Source: Solibacteraceae bacterium
Lineage (GTDB): Bacteria > Acidobacteriota > Terriglobia > Bryobacterales > Bryobacteraceae
Length of the DNA stretch: 64,000 nucleotides
Direction: 5' to 3'
NCBI GenBank assembly: GCA_021324015.1
Contig: JAJPJX010000059.1
Coordinates: 1 to 64,000, forward strand
The translations under genes were made by a program, and so were the position numbers. The notes under the pieces are model-generated. The model did not search any database, was not told the DNA's origin, and saw nothing but the letters and a program-made list of their open reading frames with translations. How positions within the stretch are numbered: the stretch's first letter is position 1; each line of letters begins with the position of its first letter. This document shows, piece after piece, positions 24,432 to 33,017 of the stretch.

Positions 24432-25501
24432 CGCCCGCCTCCGATATTGGCGTAGGTCCAGTGCGGCTCCCATCCGGGCGAAAGTTGCAGGATGGGTCCG
24501 TTTTTAGCGTCCGGATGCAGCTTGCGCAGCGCGATGCTCTCCCCGCCGATCGTGGGCGCGTCGCTCAGGCGCATCAGGAAGATGATGCCCGTGTCGATGC
24601 CGCCGTCGGTCATCGACTTGGTGAACAGCACATATTTGCCGTCCGGCGAGATGTCGCCCCCGTAGATGTGCCGCCCGTCCTCGCCGTAAACCAGGGAGCG
24701 GTTGTTTCCGTCGCCGTCGGCCATCCAAAGCTGCGTCCAGCCATAACCCGGCTTCTGCTTCACCGCCTGCGCCAGTTTCCCCCCGTCCGGCTCCTCCTGA
24801 TTGGCGGGGCGCGAAGAGTAGATCAGCCGCTGCGAGTTCGGGAACCAGTCGGCCGTGCAGTTCTGGAATTTGGCCACCACGTTGACCTCGCTCGTGTCGG
24901 CGCTCAGGCGCACCACCGTCCAGCTTTCGCCGTAATGGTTGGCCGGCCCGCAGAACCAGTGCCCGTCCGGCGACCAGAAAAGCTGCTGGTAAATTCCATG
25001 CCGGTCCACCGTGCGCACCACCTGCTTGGTCGCCAGCTCGCGGATCTCGATGCCGGTCTTGGTCAGACAGGCCACCTGCTTGCCGTCCGGACTCCAGGAG
25101 GCCCACGGAAAGTCGCCGGGCGGGCCATACACCTGCGGGTTTGTGCCGTCGGCGTTGGCGATGACCAGTTCGCCCGTGGCGCCCCATCCATCGTGGCGGA
25201 TCTTGACGTCCTTCGCGATGCGCCGGTACAGGATCCTTTTGCCGTCGGGCGAGAAGCGCCCGCCCATCTCGTTGTAGTCCGGTGTATTCGTGATGTCGCG
25301 CCGGTGCGTGCCGTCCGGCCGCATCAGGAACAGGTCCCAGTCGCCCTTCTGGGTGCGGGAAGCCGTCACGATCCAGCCTTTGCCGGCCACCTCCCTGGCC
25401 AGGCGGGCCTCCCGGGGATCGCGCGGAGGGGCGCCCTGTCCCGGCGCGAGCGGCGGGCAGGCCGCCAGCAGCAGCAGCCACAAACAGAAACGGTCGGTCA
25501 T
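24428..25501 (-). CDS. exported TolB-like beta-propeller protein
   Basis: 357 residues. Signal peptide to about residue 22, then repeated PD40/WD40-like blades with the motif SPDGK (GGRFSPDGKRILY, ASWSPDGKQVACL, FWSPDGHWF, ISPDGKYVLF). Such propellers bind protein or carbohydrate and are often part of envelope complexes. First gene of the four-gene acylation unit and divergent from an aminotransferase. A TolB role with TolA/Pal is unlikely, because no tol genes are near. The 99 bases between the two divergent starts hold no obvious promoter consensus. Confidence 0.8.
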   Translation of the reverse strand: MTDRFCLWLLLLAACPPLAPGQGAPPRDPREARLAREVAGKGWIVTASRTQKGDWDLFLMRPDGTHRRDITNTPDYNEMGGRFSPDGKRILYRRIAKDVKIRHDGWGATGELVIANADGTNPQVYGPPGDFPWASWSPDGKQVACLTKTGIEIRELATKQVVRTVDRHGIYQQLFWSPDGHWFCGPANHYGESWTVVRLSADTSEVNVVAKFQNCTADWFPNSQRLIYSSRPANQEEPDGGKLAQAVKQKPGYGWTQLWMADGDGNNRSLVYGEDGRHIYGGDISPDGKYVLFTKSMTDGGIDTGIIFLMRLSDAPTIGGESIALRKLHPDAKNGPILQLSPGWEPHWTYANIGGGR

Positions 25502-25600
25502 AAATAGATGGCGCAGAGCCGAAGTTCATCATGCCGCACACGAAGCCAACCTTCAAGCGCCTGCTTGACCGGACCTCCGGATGGGCGTACGTTTGTTCCG

Positions 25601-26992
25601 ATGAAACTGGATCTCCGCCGCGAAAACCTGCTGAAACACACCTTCGTCGATTTCCAGCAGATGTCCGACTTCGTTCAGCATCCCCTCATTCTCGAACGCG
25701 CCCAGGGCCTGTACTACTGGGATATCGAGGGACGGCGGTATTTCGATGCCATCGGCGGCATCTTCGTTGCCACCCTGGGGCACGGCCACCCGCGCCTGCT
25801 GGAAGCCATGCGGCGGCAGATGGAGAAAATGACCTTCGCTCCGCCGCTCCACGGGATCGCCGGCGTTACGCTGGATTTCGTCGAGAAACTCGGTTCGGTC
25901 GCCCCGGGCAATCTGCGGTACGTGAAGAGCTTCAGCGGAGGCTCCGAGGCCACCGAGGCGGCCATGAAGTTCGTGCGGCAGTATTTCAAGCAGACCGGGC
26001 ATCCGGGCAAATACAAGTTCATCAGCCGCTACCAGGGCTACCACGGCGGCACCGCGGGGGCCATGTCTGCCAGCGGCACCGGCGCGCGCAAGACCCCTTT
26101 CGAACCGCACATGGGCGGCTATCTGAAGGTGTTTCCCCCGACTTACTACCGCGGGCGCTTCTCTTCCTGGGAGGAATGCAACCGGTTCGCCGCACAGGCG
26201 GTCGAGGACGTCATTCTGCACGAAGATCCGGAGACCGTGGCGGGCGTGATCCTCGAGCCGGTCGGCAACACCGGAGGCATCATCACGCCCACGCCCGAAT
26301 ACTTCCGGATGCTGCGCGAGATCTGCACGCGTCATAACGTGATGCTGATTTTCGACGAGGTCATTACCGGGTTCGGCAAGACCGGCGCCATGTTCGCGGC
26401 CCAGACCTTTGGCGTGACCCCGGATATCATCTGCTGCGGCAAGGGGCTTTCAAGCGGAGTTGTCCCCATCGGCGCGATGATCGCGCGCGAGGATATGGCG
26501 GACGCTTTCTGGGGGCGCCCCGAGGACCAGGTGCAGTTCGCGCACGGCCATACCTTTGCCGGCAACCCGCTGGCCTCCGCCGTGGGCATGGCTGTCATCG
26601 ACGAGATTACCGAAAACGCTCTCGACCGCCAGGCCAACGGCCTGGGCGAATACCTGGCGGCGCGCCTCGAGGGATTGAAGAAATACGGCGTGGTGCGCGA
26701 GGTCCGCGGCAAGGGCATTCTCCGCGGGGTCGAACTGGTGCGGGATACCGATAGCCTCGAGCCCTTCCCCGAGTTGGGCACGGCCATGCGCCGGACCGCC
26801 CTGCGCAACGGCCTGATTCTGCGCGTGGACCCCACCTGGTTCGCCGTCGCCCCGGCCCTCATCGCCACCGAAGCCGACCTCGACGAAATGTGCGCCCTCA
26901 TCGAAAAGAGCCTGGTGGAAGCGCTGGAGCAGGTCCGGGGCGAAGCCTGCCTCACCATAGATACGTGCCGATCGACAGCGGTGGAAGCGTGA
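25601..26992 (+). CDS. class III (omega) aminotransferase
   Basis: 463 residues. PLP-dependent fold type I: the glycine-rich SGGSEATEAAMK block, YQGYHGGT, IFDEVITGFGKTG with the Asp that contacts the pyridine nitrogen, and the Schiff-base Lys281 in CCGKGLSSG. Resembles alanine-glyoxylate, beta-alanine-pyruvate and related aminotransferases. ATG at 25601 opens the conserved N-terminus; frames further upstream are not supported. Its last 41 bases overlap the 3' end of the convergent GH30 gene. Amine substrate unknown. Confidence 0.9.
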   Translation: MKLDLRRENLLKHTFVDFQQMSDFVQHPLILERAQGLYYWDIEGRRYFDAIGGIFVATLGHGHPRLLEAMRRQMEKMTFAPPLHGIAGVTLDFVEKLGSVAPGNLRYVKSFSGGSEATEAAMKFVRQYFKQTGHPGKYKFISRYQGYHGGTAGAMSASGTGARKTPFEPHMGGYLKVFPPTYYRGRFSSWEECNRFAAQAVEDVILHEDPETVAGVILEPVGNTGGIITPTPEYFRMLREICTRHNVMLIFDEVITGFGKTGAMFAAQTFGVTPDIICCGKGLSSGVVPIGAMIAREDMADAFWGRPEDQVQFAHGHTFAGNPLASAVGMAVIDEITENALDRQANGLGEYLAARLEGLKKYGVVREVRGKGILRGVELVRDTDSLEPFPELGTAMRRTALRNGLILRVDPTWFAVAPALIATEADLDEMCALIEKSLVEALEQVRGEACLTIDTCRSTAVEA

Positions 26993-28373
26993 CCGCCAGC
27001 GTCTTCCCCTGCCACACCAGCGAGATCTGCGCCGGCTCGCGGCGGCTGTTCATCACCTCCGCCACGCGCTTGCCGTCCGGCGCGCGAAAGGTCATTGCGC
27101 GAACCTGCGGCGCTGAACCCGTGGTCTCCACGCGCACCGCCCCCGGACGCACGAACTTGCTGAAGTGGCTCAGGTAGTAGAAAAGCCCCGTATAGATCAC
27201 CTGCCTGGTCCCGCGATTCACGATCACCACGGGGTGCTGCTCGTTCGGATCCGGGTTGCCGTGGATGGGTGAAACCAGCCACGGGCTGCCCTTCTCGTCC
27301 AGGATCAGGTTCCAGTAAATCCACGCGGAAGCCCCGGCCTCCAGGTCGGAAAAGATCTGGTTTCCCCAAAAATCGCCGTCCTCGTAGTCCACCCGCGGCA
27401 GCCTGGGCTGGGTATGCTTGTAGCCGGCCTCGTACGCATAGCAGATCTCCGTCATCCAGAACGGTAGCCCGGGATAGCGCCGGCTCAACTGGGCGATCAG
27501 GTCGTAATCTTTGAAGCCGTAGCCGTGATACGGCGCCACGGCCACGTATTTGCGCGCCGCCGGATCGTCCAGCACGGTGGGATAGTTGCGCCAGGCGTTG
27601 CGCCGCTCCGGCGCCTCGCTCAACTGGATGCGCGTTTTGACCCCCTCGCGCGCAAACAGCGGCCCCACGTGGTTCTTCAGTAGGTCGCGGATCTTGGTGT
27701 AGGGGATTTTCGTGTACACGCCCGGCTCGTTGAACAGGCTGAGGTAGTCGATCAGGATGCCTTGTTCTTCGTAGGCCCGCAGATAGCGCAGGTAATAGTG
27801 CGCCAGCACTTCGAAGTAGCGCGGGTCGACGTCCTGGTTCTTGTGGACGTCGAACAGCATCCAGTCGGGCGGGTAATCCATGGGCGCCTGGAGCGCGAAC
27901 TGCCCGTACCGCCGCGCGCGCTTGATGAAAGTGACCTCTCCGTTGGGGCCGAGATCCCGCGCGATCGAGAAATGCTTCAATTCGACGTCGCCGGGAGTGT
28001 CGTCGTAGGTATACCAGGGACCCGCGGACATGAAGTCGGTGCCGGCCAGCACCGTCTTCATGGCCGAAAATCCGGAACCCGACCGCGCATCGAACAGGGT
28101 CCGCAACACCTTTTCCTGCTCCGGCGGGTCCAGGCTGTTCAAACAGATCAACCCGGCTTCCAGCAGGGAGGCGCCGAAGCCGTCGATCCTCTGGAACGCC
28201 GCCTCCTCATGGATCCGGAAGACGGCGCCTCCGCCCGGCGCGCGCGCGGCAAAGCGTAGCGCGGGCTTGGGCGCGATCCGGTCGCCGGCCTGCGAGGTCA
28301 GGTAAACCTGAACCTGCTGCGCGTCCAGCGGCTGCCAGGCCAGCAAAGCGAGAAGCACGAGGAAAGGCCGCAT
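26952..28373 (-). CDS. GH30-family glycoside hydrolase, exported
   Basis: 473 residues from the ATG at 28373, chosen because GGAGG stands eight bases before it; a GTG nine bases upstream abuts the ribosome site. Signal peptide to about residue 18. The TIM barrel has acid/base Glu216 in SLFNEPG and nucleophile Glu309 in FWMTEIC, and the C-terminal beta-sandwich closes with PPLSIGTYLW. GH30 covers glucosylceramidases, beta-glucanases, xylanases and fucosidases; the WMTEI type fits subfamilies of unclear specificity. Could act on glycolipids together with the ceramidase-like protein at 40658. Convergent 41-base overlap with the aminotransferase. Confidence 0.85.
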   Translation of the reverse strand: MRPFLVLLALLAWQPLDAQQVQVYLTSQAGDRIAPKPALRFAARAPGGGAVFRIHEEAAFQRIDGFGASLLEAGLICLNSLDPPEQEKVLRTLFDARSGSGFSAMKTVLAGTDFMSAGPWYTYDDTPGDVELKHFSIARDLGPNGEVTFIKRARRYGQFALQAPMDYPPDWMLFDVHKNQDVDPRYFEVLAHYYLRYLRAYEEQGILIDYLSLFNEPGVYTKIPYTKIRDLLKNHVGPLFAREGVKTRIQLSEAPERRNAWRNYPTVLDDPAARKYVAVAPYHGYGFKDYDLIAQLSRRYPGLPFWMTEICYAYEAGYKHTQPRLPRVDYEDGDFWGNQIFSDLEAGASAWIYWNLILDEKGSPWLVSPIHGNPDPNEQHPVVIVNRGTRQVIYTGLFYYLSHFSKFVRPGAVRVETTGSAPQVRAMTFRAPDGKRVAEVMNSRREPAQISLVWQGKTLAVTLPPLSIGTYLW

Positions 28374-28444
28374 CCAATGCACCTCCGGTGGAGCCCGTGT
28401 CTCCGCCGCTTAGCGTAGCACGCGGCGCCTGCTACCCTACGGGA

Positions 28445-29230
28445 ATGGCGCAAGAGCCCAGAACCATCGTGATCACCGGGGGCGGCTCCGGCATCGGCCG
28501 CGCGGTCGCCATGCAGTGCGCCGCCCGGGGCGACCGCGTCGCCGTGCTGGATATCGCCGGAGACACGGCGGTCGAGGCTGCCGCCGCGGCCCGCGCCGCT
28601 GGAGCCGCCGCGGCCATCGGCCTGGCCTGCGACGTCTCCCGCGAAGAAAGTGTGGCCGGCGCGCTCTCCGAATCCGAGCGCGTCCTGGGTCCCGCCTGGG
28701 GTGTGTTCGCCAACGCCGGCATGGATGCCGGCGGCTTCGCACACGAACTCCCCTTCGAGACCTGGAAGCGCGTCCTGGAGGTCAACCTCACCGGTGTTTA
28801 CCTCACCTGCAAATACGCCCTCCAGCAGTGCCTGAAAGCCTCCCGGGGCGGGTCGATCGTGTGCACCTCGTCGCCGGGGGCCTTCGTCTCCTTCGCCGCC
28901 GGCGCCGCTGGGGCCTACAGCGCCTCCAAGGGCGGCATCTCTGCCCTGGTGCGCTGCTTGGCGGTGGACTACGCGCGTCATGGCATCCGGGTCAACGCCG
29001 TTGTGCCGGGCGCCACCGAGACTCGCCTGATGTGGGCCAACGTCGCCCCCGAAGAGATCCCTCGTATGCGCCGCCAGATCTCCGCCGAAGTGCCCATCGG
29101 GCGCCTCGCCAGCCCCGACGAGCCCGCCCGCGCTGTCGTTTGGCTGCTCTCCGATGAGTCCTCGTACGTCACCGGCTCGCACCTCGTATGCGACGGCGGC
29201 ATCCTGGCCAAAGCCTGCATCAGCGTGTAG
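28445..29230 (+). CDS. SDR-family oxidoreductase
   Basis: 261 residues. TGGGSGIG near residue 12 and VLDIA for NAD; FANAGMD in place of the usual NNAG; CTSSPGAF, catalytic YSASK; VPGATETRLMW; the ending YVTGSHLVCDGG is that of classical SDRs. GC-rich with alanine runs. ATG at 28445 lies 71 bases from the divergent GH30 start. Substrate unknown. Confidence 0.9.
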   Translation: MAQEPRTIVITGGGSGIGRAVAMQCAARGDRVAVLDIAGDTAVEAAAAARAAGAAAAIGLACDVSREESVAGALSESERVLGPAWGVFANAGMDAGGFAHELPFETWKRVLEVNLTGVYLTCKYALQQCLKASRGGSIVCTSSPGAFVSFAAGAAGAYSASKGGISALVRCLAVDYARHGIRVNAVVPGATETRLMWANVAPEEIPRMRRQISAEVPIGRLASPDEPARAVVWLLSDESSYVTGSHLVCDGGILAKACISV

Positions 29231-29281
29231 CCGGCTTGACTCAAAACGCGCCGGAAATGCGCGTAATCTCCAGGAGGGCAT

Positions 29282-29368
29282 ATGTGGGTTCCCAACACCT
29301 GCGCGATCCTGGTCGTATTTGCGATGTTCCTGTCGATGGTCTCGTCGCCTCCCCCGCGCCGCCAGTGA
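29282..29368 (+). CDS. small membrane peptide, 28 residues
   Basis: A strong Shine-Dalgarno (CAGGAGGGCAT) stands before the ATG of a 28-codon frame. The peptide has a hydrophobic helix (CAILVVFAMFLSMV) and a basic, proline-rich end (PPPRRQ), as small single-span membrane peptides do. It ends 4 bases before the stop of the convergent gene. Not recognised; supported by ribosome site and composition only. Confidence 0.4.
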   Translation: MWVPNTCAILVVFAMFLSMVSSPPPRRQ

Positions 29369-29372
29369 AGCT

Positions 29373-31247
29373 CTATTGCGGCAACTGAATCTGGTACACG
29401 TTCAGCCCATTCAGATTCGGCACAATCAGGTATCCGTTAGAAGACTGCATTCCGCTTAAACCGAACTGCGTGACGAATGGATAGAGCGCCAGGTTCTTCG
29501 GATCCCGTGCATCCACCAGCAGCAGGCTGCCTGGCCCGCCGGGATCGCTGGCCGGTGGGTCCGTGGCCACGGCGAAAATGCTATTTCCTAGGGGTTGCAC
29601 GGCAAAAGTTCCGCCGCTCGGAATCTTGGTCACCAGCGTGGCGATGGGCACGGGGTTCTGCACGCTGGTGATGTCCATGGTCGTGAGCGTGAGGTTCCCC
29701 GCGATGTTGAAATCCGGTATCCCGGGGTTGCGGTGGTTCTGGGTGTTTCCGGCCATCAGCAGCAGTCTGTGGTCGTAGGCAAAGCCCAGAAAAATCGCCA
29801 CGTTGGCCACCGTGACCTGCCGCACGCCCAGCATGTTGGAGGGGTTGCTGACGTCCACCACGTCCAGCGCCGCGCTTCCCGAGGTGTTGTTGCCGGTAGC
29901 CGTGGTGCTGGCCACGTACACCGTATTGGGATAGTTCGCGTTCTGGATGAGCGCCAGCGCATTGGGCTTCAGGTTGAGATTGTTGGAAGCCGGCTGCGCC
30001 GGGTTGGGCACCAATGCGGAGACGAACAGCGGCAGCGTGGGGGTCGAAAAATCGTAGGCCAGCACGTCGCCGTGCTGTGCTGTGATGTTGCTGGCTCCGT
30101 CGAATTCATACCAACTGGTACTCGAAAATCCCGTCGTGCCGATGAAGCTCAAGTCCGCCAGGTACGTGTACTGAAGCGGTAATTGACCTACTTTGAATGG
30201 GCTTGCGGGAGTGCTCACGTTGTAGACCACGAAGGAGGGAGTATTGCCAGGTCCCACGATGTCCACCAGGATCGGCTGCAGCCCCAGGGGTGTCGCGAGT
30301 GCGCATCGCCCGCCGTTGCCGTTCAGGTCCGCATCGCCGAACTCGCCGACGTAGGCTGGCTGGCTGGCGTTGCTGGTATCCACTACCTGAATCTGGTTGG
30401 CCCCGCAAACATAGGTGATGTTGCCCAGCACCGCCGGCATGCTGTCCGCGGAGTTAACGAAGCTGGTCTGCCCCACCAGTTTCAGGATTTGGGGCGGCGG
30501 CGTGCCCGTGCCGGAAACCGAGATCGTCGCCGAGGCGCTCACGTAGCCTCCCACCGTGAGCACCAGGGGGTAATCTCCGGTCGGCAGGCTGGGTACCTGG
30601 AGGTTGGCCTGCGCCAGGCCGGCGAACCCCGGGGTCAATCCCAGGAATTGCACGGGCGCGTCGGCGCCGCCGATCGTCGCCGATGCGCTGGCCGTGGCGG
30701 TCGATAGCGGCGCGTTCGGTGTGGCGCTTCCGTCAGCCACAGCATTGTCCACCGGCCCCTGCCCGGTCAGGTAGACGATCACCACCGAGCCGGACGCCGC
30801 GGGATTGCCCGTGGAATTCGTCGAGTAGTCCGTGTTCTGCGCGACAGCATGGTTGCTGCTGTCTTGGAAAATCCCGGGCGCGGCGCTGGCCACAGTAAAC
30901 GAAAACCGCTTGCTTTGGATGCCGCTGCCCACCGATACATAAAGGTTGGCCGTCCCCGCTTGCAAACCGGAAGGAACCTGGAAATTGATCTGTGACCCAC
31001 TGACATAAACCAGCGGCGCTGGAGAATCATTCACAAGCACTGTGGTTCCACCTAGCTTCGTCGGTAACGGGAATCCGCTCGCCTGGGCTGTGGTGGCCGC
31101 GAGGCCATTGCCGAAAATCGTGGCTAGCGATCCGGGCGAAACACGCGGGCCGAAACTCGCCGCATCCGTGACCGCGGTTACCGCGATCTGTGCGCGCGCC
31201 GCCACCCCCGCCGTCCATAGCAAAAAAATGATTCGTGCGGTTCTCAT
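29373..31247 (-). CDS. exported protein with N-terminal Solibacter Ig-like domain and LVIVD-type repeats
   Basis: 624 residues. Signal peptide (ending ARAQ, residue 20), then the domain known from Solibacter proteins (about 25-245: VTDAASFGPRVSPGSLATIFG, SQINFQVP, YLTGQGP, FLGLTPGFAGLAQANLQVP). It is normally C-terminal but stands first here. The remainder is a beta-propeller of LVIVD-like repeats (IQVVDTSNASQPAYVG, LDVVDVSNPSNMLGV). Cell-surface binding or adhesion is likely; no enzyme motif seen. Composition is rich in Ser, Thr, Asn and Gly, as in secreted proteins. Divergent from a lipoprotein gene 71 bases away. Confidence 0.8.
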   Translation of the reverse strand: MRTARIIFLLWTAGVAARAQIAVTAVTDAASFGPRVSPGSLATIFGNGLAATTAQASGFPLPTKLGGTTVLVNDSPAPLVYVSGSQINFQVPSGLQAGTANLYVSVGSGIQSKRFSFTVASAAPGIFQDSSNHAVAQNTDYSTNSTGNPAASGSVVIVYLTGQGPVDNAVADGSATPNAPLSTATASASATIGGADAPVQFLGLTPGFAGLAQANLQVPSLPTGDYPLVLTVGGYVSASATISVSGTGTPPPQILKLVGQTSFVNSADSMPAVLGNITYVCGANQIQVVDTSNASQPAYVGEFGDADLNGNGGRCALATPLGLQPILVDIVGPGNTPSFVVYNVSTPASPFKVGQLPLQYTYLADLSFIGTTGFSSTSWYEFDGASNITAQHGDVLAYDFSTPTLPLFVSALVPNPAQPASNNLNLKPNALALIQNANYPNTVYVASTTATGNNTSGSAALDVVDVSNPSNMLGVRQVTVANVAIFLGFAYDHRLLLMAGNTQNHRNPGIPDFNIAGNLTLTTMDITSVQNPVPIATLVTKIPSGGTFAVQPLGNSIFAVATDPPASDPGGPGSLLLVDARDPKNLALYPFVTQFGLSGMQSSNGYLIVPNLNGLNVYQIQLPQ

Positions 31248-31318
31248 CGCCTTTTCTTCATACCTAACACAATGCTCTGCTCGGGCGGCTAAAATAAAAA
31301 CAGGCCTGATAATCTACT

Positions 31319-32524
31319 ATGAGCCATCATAGTCAAGCTGGGTCCCGAAGGGCGCGCGTTGTGCTGCTGCTGGCAGCAGCGTCGAGCTTGTTCCTACTCT
31401 CCTGCTCGCGGCAGGTCCAAACCGCTGCGCCGCGCCATCCCGATCCCCGCTTCCTGCCGCTGCCTCCCGCCTCGCGCGACGCGGACGACGTGGGCCGTTT
31501 CCTGGCCGGCCTCCCGGGCACACCCGGCAGCCCCTTCACAGACCTGGAACAGGAAGAAGCCTGGCGGGTGCATCGCGCCGAATTGGATCGAGCCTGGAGC
31601 CGGGTCGCCGCCGGCATGCTGCCGGGTATGCGCCAGTTCCAGGCTCGGGAGTTGGGCCGTGCGGGCATCGGCCGGTCACTGGTTTTCTATCCCTTCAGCG
31701 GGCCGGACGCGCTGATGATCACGGTCTTCTTCCCGGATAGCCCCGTCTACGTGATGGTGGGACTGGAACCCGCCGGGACCTTGCCCACCCGCCGGCAGTT
31801 CCGCGGCAAGGAGCTGGCGGCCCAACTTGCCAAAGAGCGCGAGACCGTGGATTCGGAGTTGCAGCGCAGCTTTTTCATCACCCGGCAGATGGACCGCCAG
31901 TTCCGCGGTCAGGTCACCGACGGGCTCTTTGTACCCATCCTGCACCTGCTGCTGCGCTCCGGCCACACCGTCACGCGCTACCGCTACGTGCGCCTCAACG
32001 AGCAGGGAGAGGTCATCGAGCGCGCGGCGAGTTATCACGCTCCGGGCAAGATCGGGAACAAAGGCGTGGAGATAGACTTCCGCGCGGACAACGGAGGACC
32101 CGAGCACCGGCTGTTCTATTTCTCCGTGAACCTCTCCAACGAACGCCTGAGGCAGGATCCCGCCTTTCTAGCCTTTCTGGAAAGCTTCGCCGGCTGTACC
32201 ACGTTCTTCAAAGCCACTTCCTACATGACCCACCAGCCGGAATTCTCCATCATCCGCGAGCAGGTGCTGGCGCACAGCGCCGCGGTTTTACAGGATGACT
32301 CGGGCATCCCCTTCCGCTTCCTGGATACGCCCTCCTGGCAAGTTCAGCTCTTCGGCGACTATACACGGCCCTACGGCAGCTTCCGGTGGCTGGAACAGCC
32401 GGACCTGCGGAAGGCGTATGGCCGTCCGGATGTAAAGCCCCTGAGCTTCCGCATCGGCTACGGATTCTCGCGCGTCCCCTCGAACCTCCTCCTGGCCACG
32501 GCCGAATCCGAGCCGCGACCATAG
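31319..32524 (+). CDS. putative lipoprotein, unknown function
   Basis: 401 residues. Signal peptide with lipobox LFLLSC (Cys29), then a single soluble domain without recognisable catalytic motif; notable segments are RSLVFYPFSGPDAL, VFFPDSPVYVMVGLEP and LKATSYM-like FFKATSYMTH. The domain looks like a conserved, periplasmic family with an aromatic core; a surface-associated role is all I can infer. The final codons (ESEPRP and TAG) lie inside a dispersed repeat, so the C-terminus has probably been reset by repeat insertion. Confidence 0.7.
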   Translation: MSHHSQAGSRRARVVLLLAAASSLFLLSCSRQVQTAAPRHPDPRFLPLPPASRDADDVGRFLAGLPGTPGSPFTDLEQEEAWRVHRAELDRAWSRVAAGMLPGMRQFQARELGRAGIGRSLVFYPFSGPDALMITVFFPDSPVYVMVGLEPAGTLPTRRQFRGKELAAQLAKERETVDSELQRSFFITRQMDRQFRGQVTDGLFVPILHLLLRSGHTVTRYRYVRLNEQGEVIERAASYHAPGKIGNKGVEIDFRADNGGPEHRLFYFSVNLSNERLRQDPAFLAFLESFAGCTTFFKATSYMTHQPEFSIIREQVLAHSAAVLQDDSGIPFRFLDTPSWQVQLFGDYTRPYGSFRWLEQPDLRKAYGRPDVKPLSFRIGYGFSRVPSNLLLATAESEPRP

Positions 32525-32532
32525 GGAGCGGT
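32508..32532. repeat. dispersed intergenic repeat, copy 3
   Basis: CCGAGCCGCGACC followed by ATAGGGAGCGGT. The ATAG variant creates the stop codon (32522-32524) of the lipoprotein gene that runs into it. Confidence 0.7.
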
Positions 32533-32581
32533 CCTGAATCGTGCCGGCCAGGCCTCGGCCGCCCCTTGCTAAGATGGGGCT

Positions 32582-32983
32582 ATGGCGCGCCGCGCTTTCC
32601 TGGTCTCCTCTCTGGTGCTGCTGGTGGCCTCGCTCGTCCTGGCGCAGGAGGGCCGCTCCCGCAGCCGGCGCTCGGCCCCCAACCCTACTCTCAACTCCGG
32701 CGCGTACGGCGGTCCTGCGGTCACCTTTCGCGGCACGCTCAAGCAAGTGACCAACAAGGAAATCGTCATGCAGTCGGACGAGGATCAGACGATCGTTCTC
32801 CGGCGCACCCACAAGACCAAGTTCTTCAAGGCCGGCAAGGAGATCAAGCCTTCCCTGATCGCTCAAGGCGCACCCTTGGCCGTGGATGTCACCGACGATC
32901 CGGAAATGAAACCGGTCGCGCTGAACGTGTTCGTCGATCCGCCCAAGCCCAAGAACGCGGAACCGCCCGACACCCCCAAGTAA
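32582..32983 (+). CDS. small exported protein, unknown
   Basis: 133 residues with a signal peptide (LVLLVASLVLA, cleavage before QEGR), a basic arginine/serine linker, and a compact beta-rich domain (VTFRGTLKQVTNKEIVMQSDEDQ and a TIVLRRTHKTKFF strand) that resembles DUF5666-like OB folds. Proline-rich C-terminus. Possibly an envelope binding protein. It precedes an exported amidohydrolase by 34 bases and may be co-transcribed. Confidence 0.65.
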   Translation: MARRAFLVSSLVLLVASLVLAQEGRSRSRRSAPNPTLNSGAYGGPAVTFRGTLKQVTNKEIVMQSDEDQTIVLRRTHKTKFFKAGKEIKPSLIAQGAPLAVDVTDDPEMKPVALNVFVDPPKPKNAEPPDTPK

Positions 32984-33017
32984 GTGGGTCGTCAGGCGCT
33001 TTGAGTATAATCCTGGT

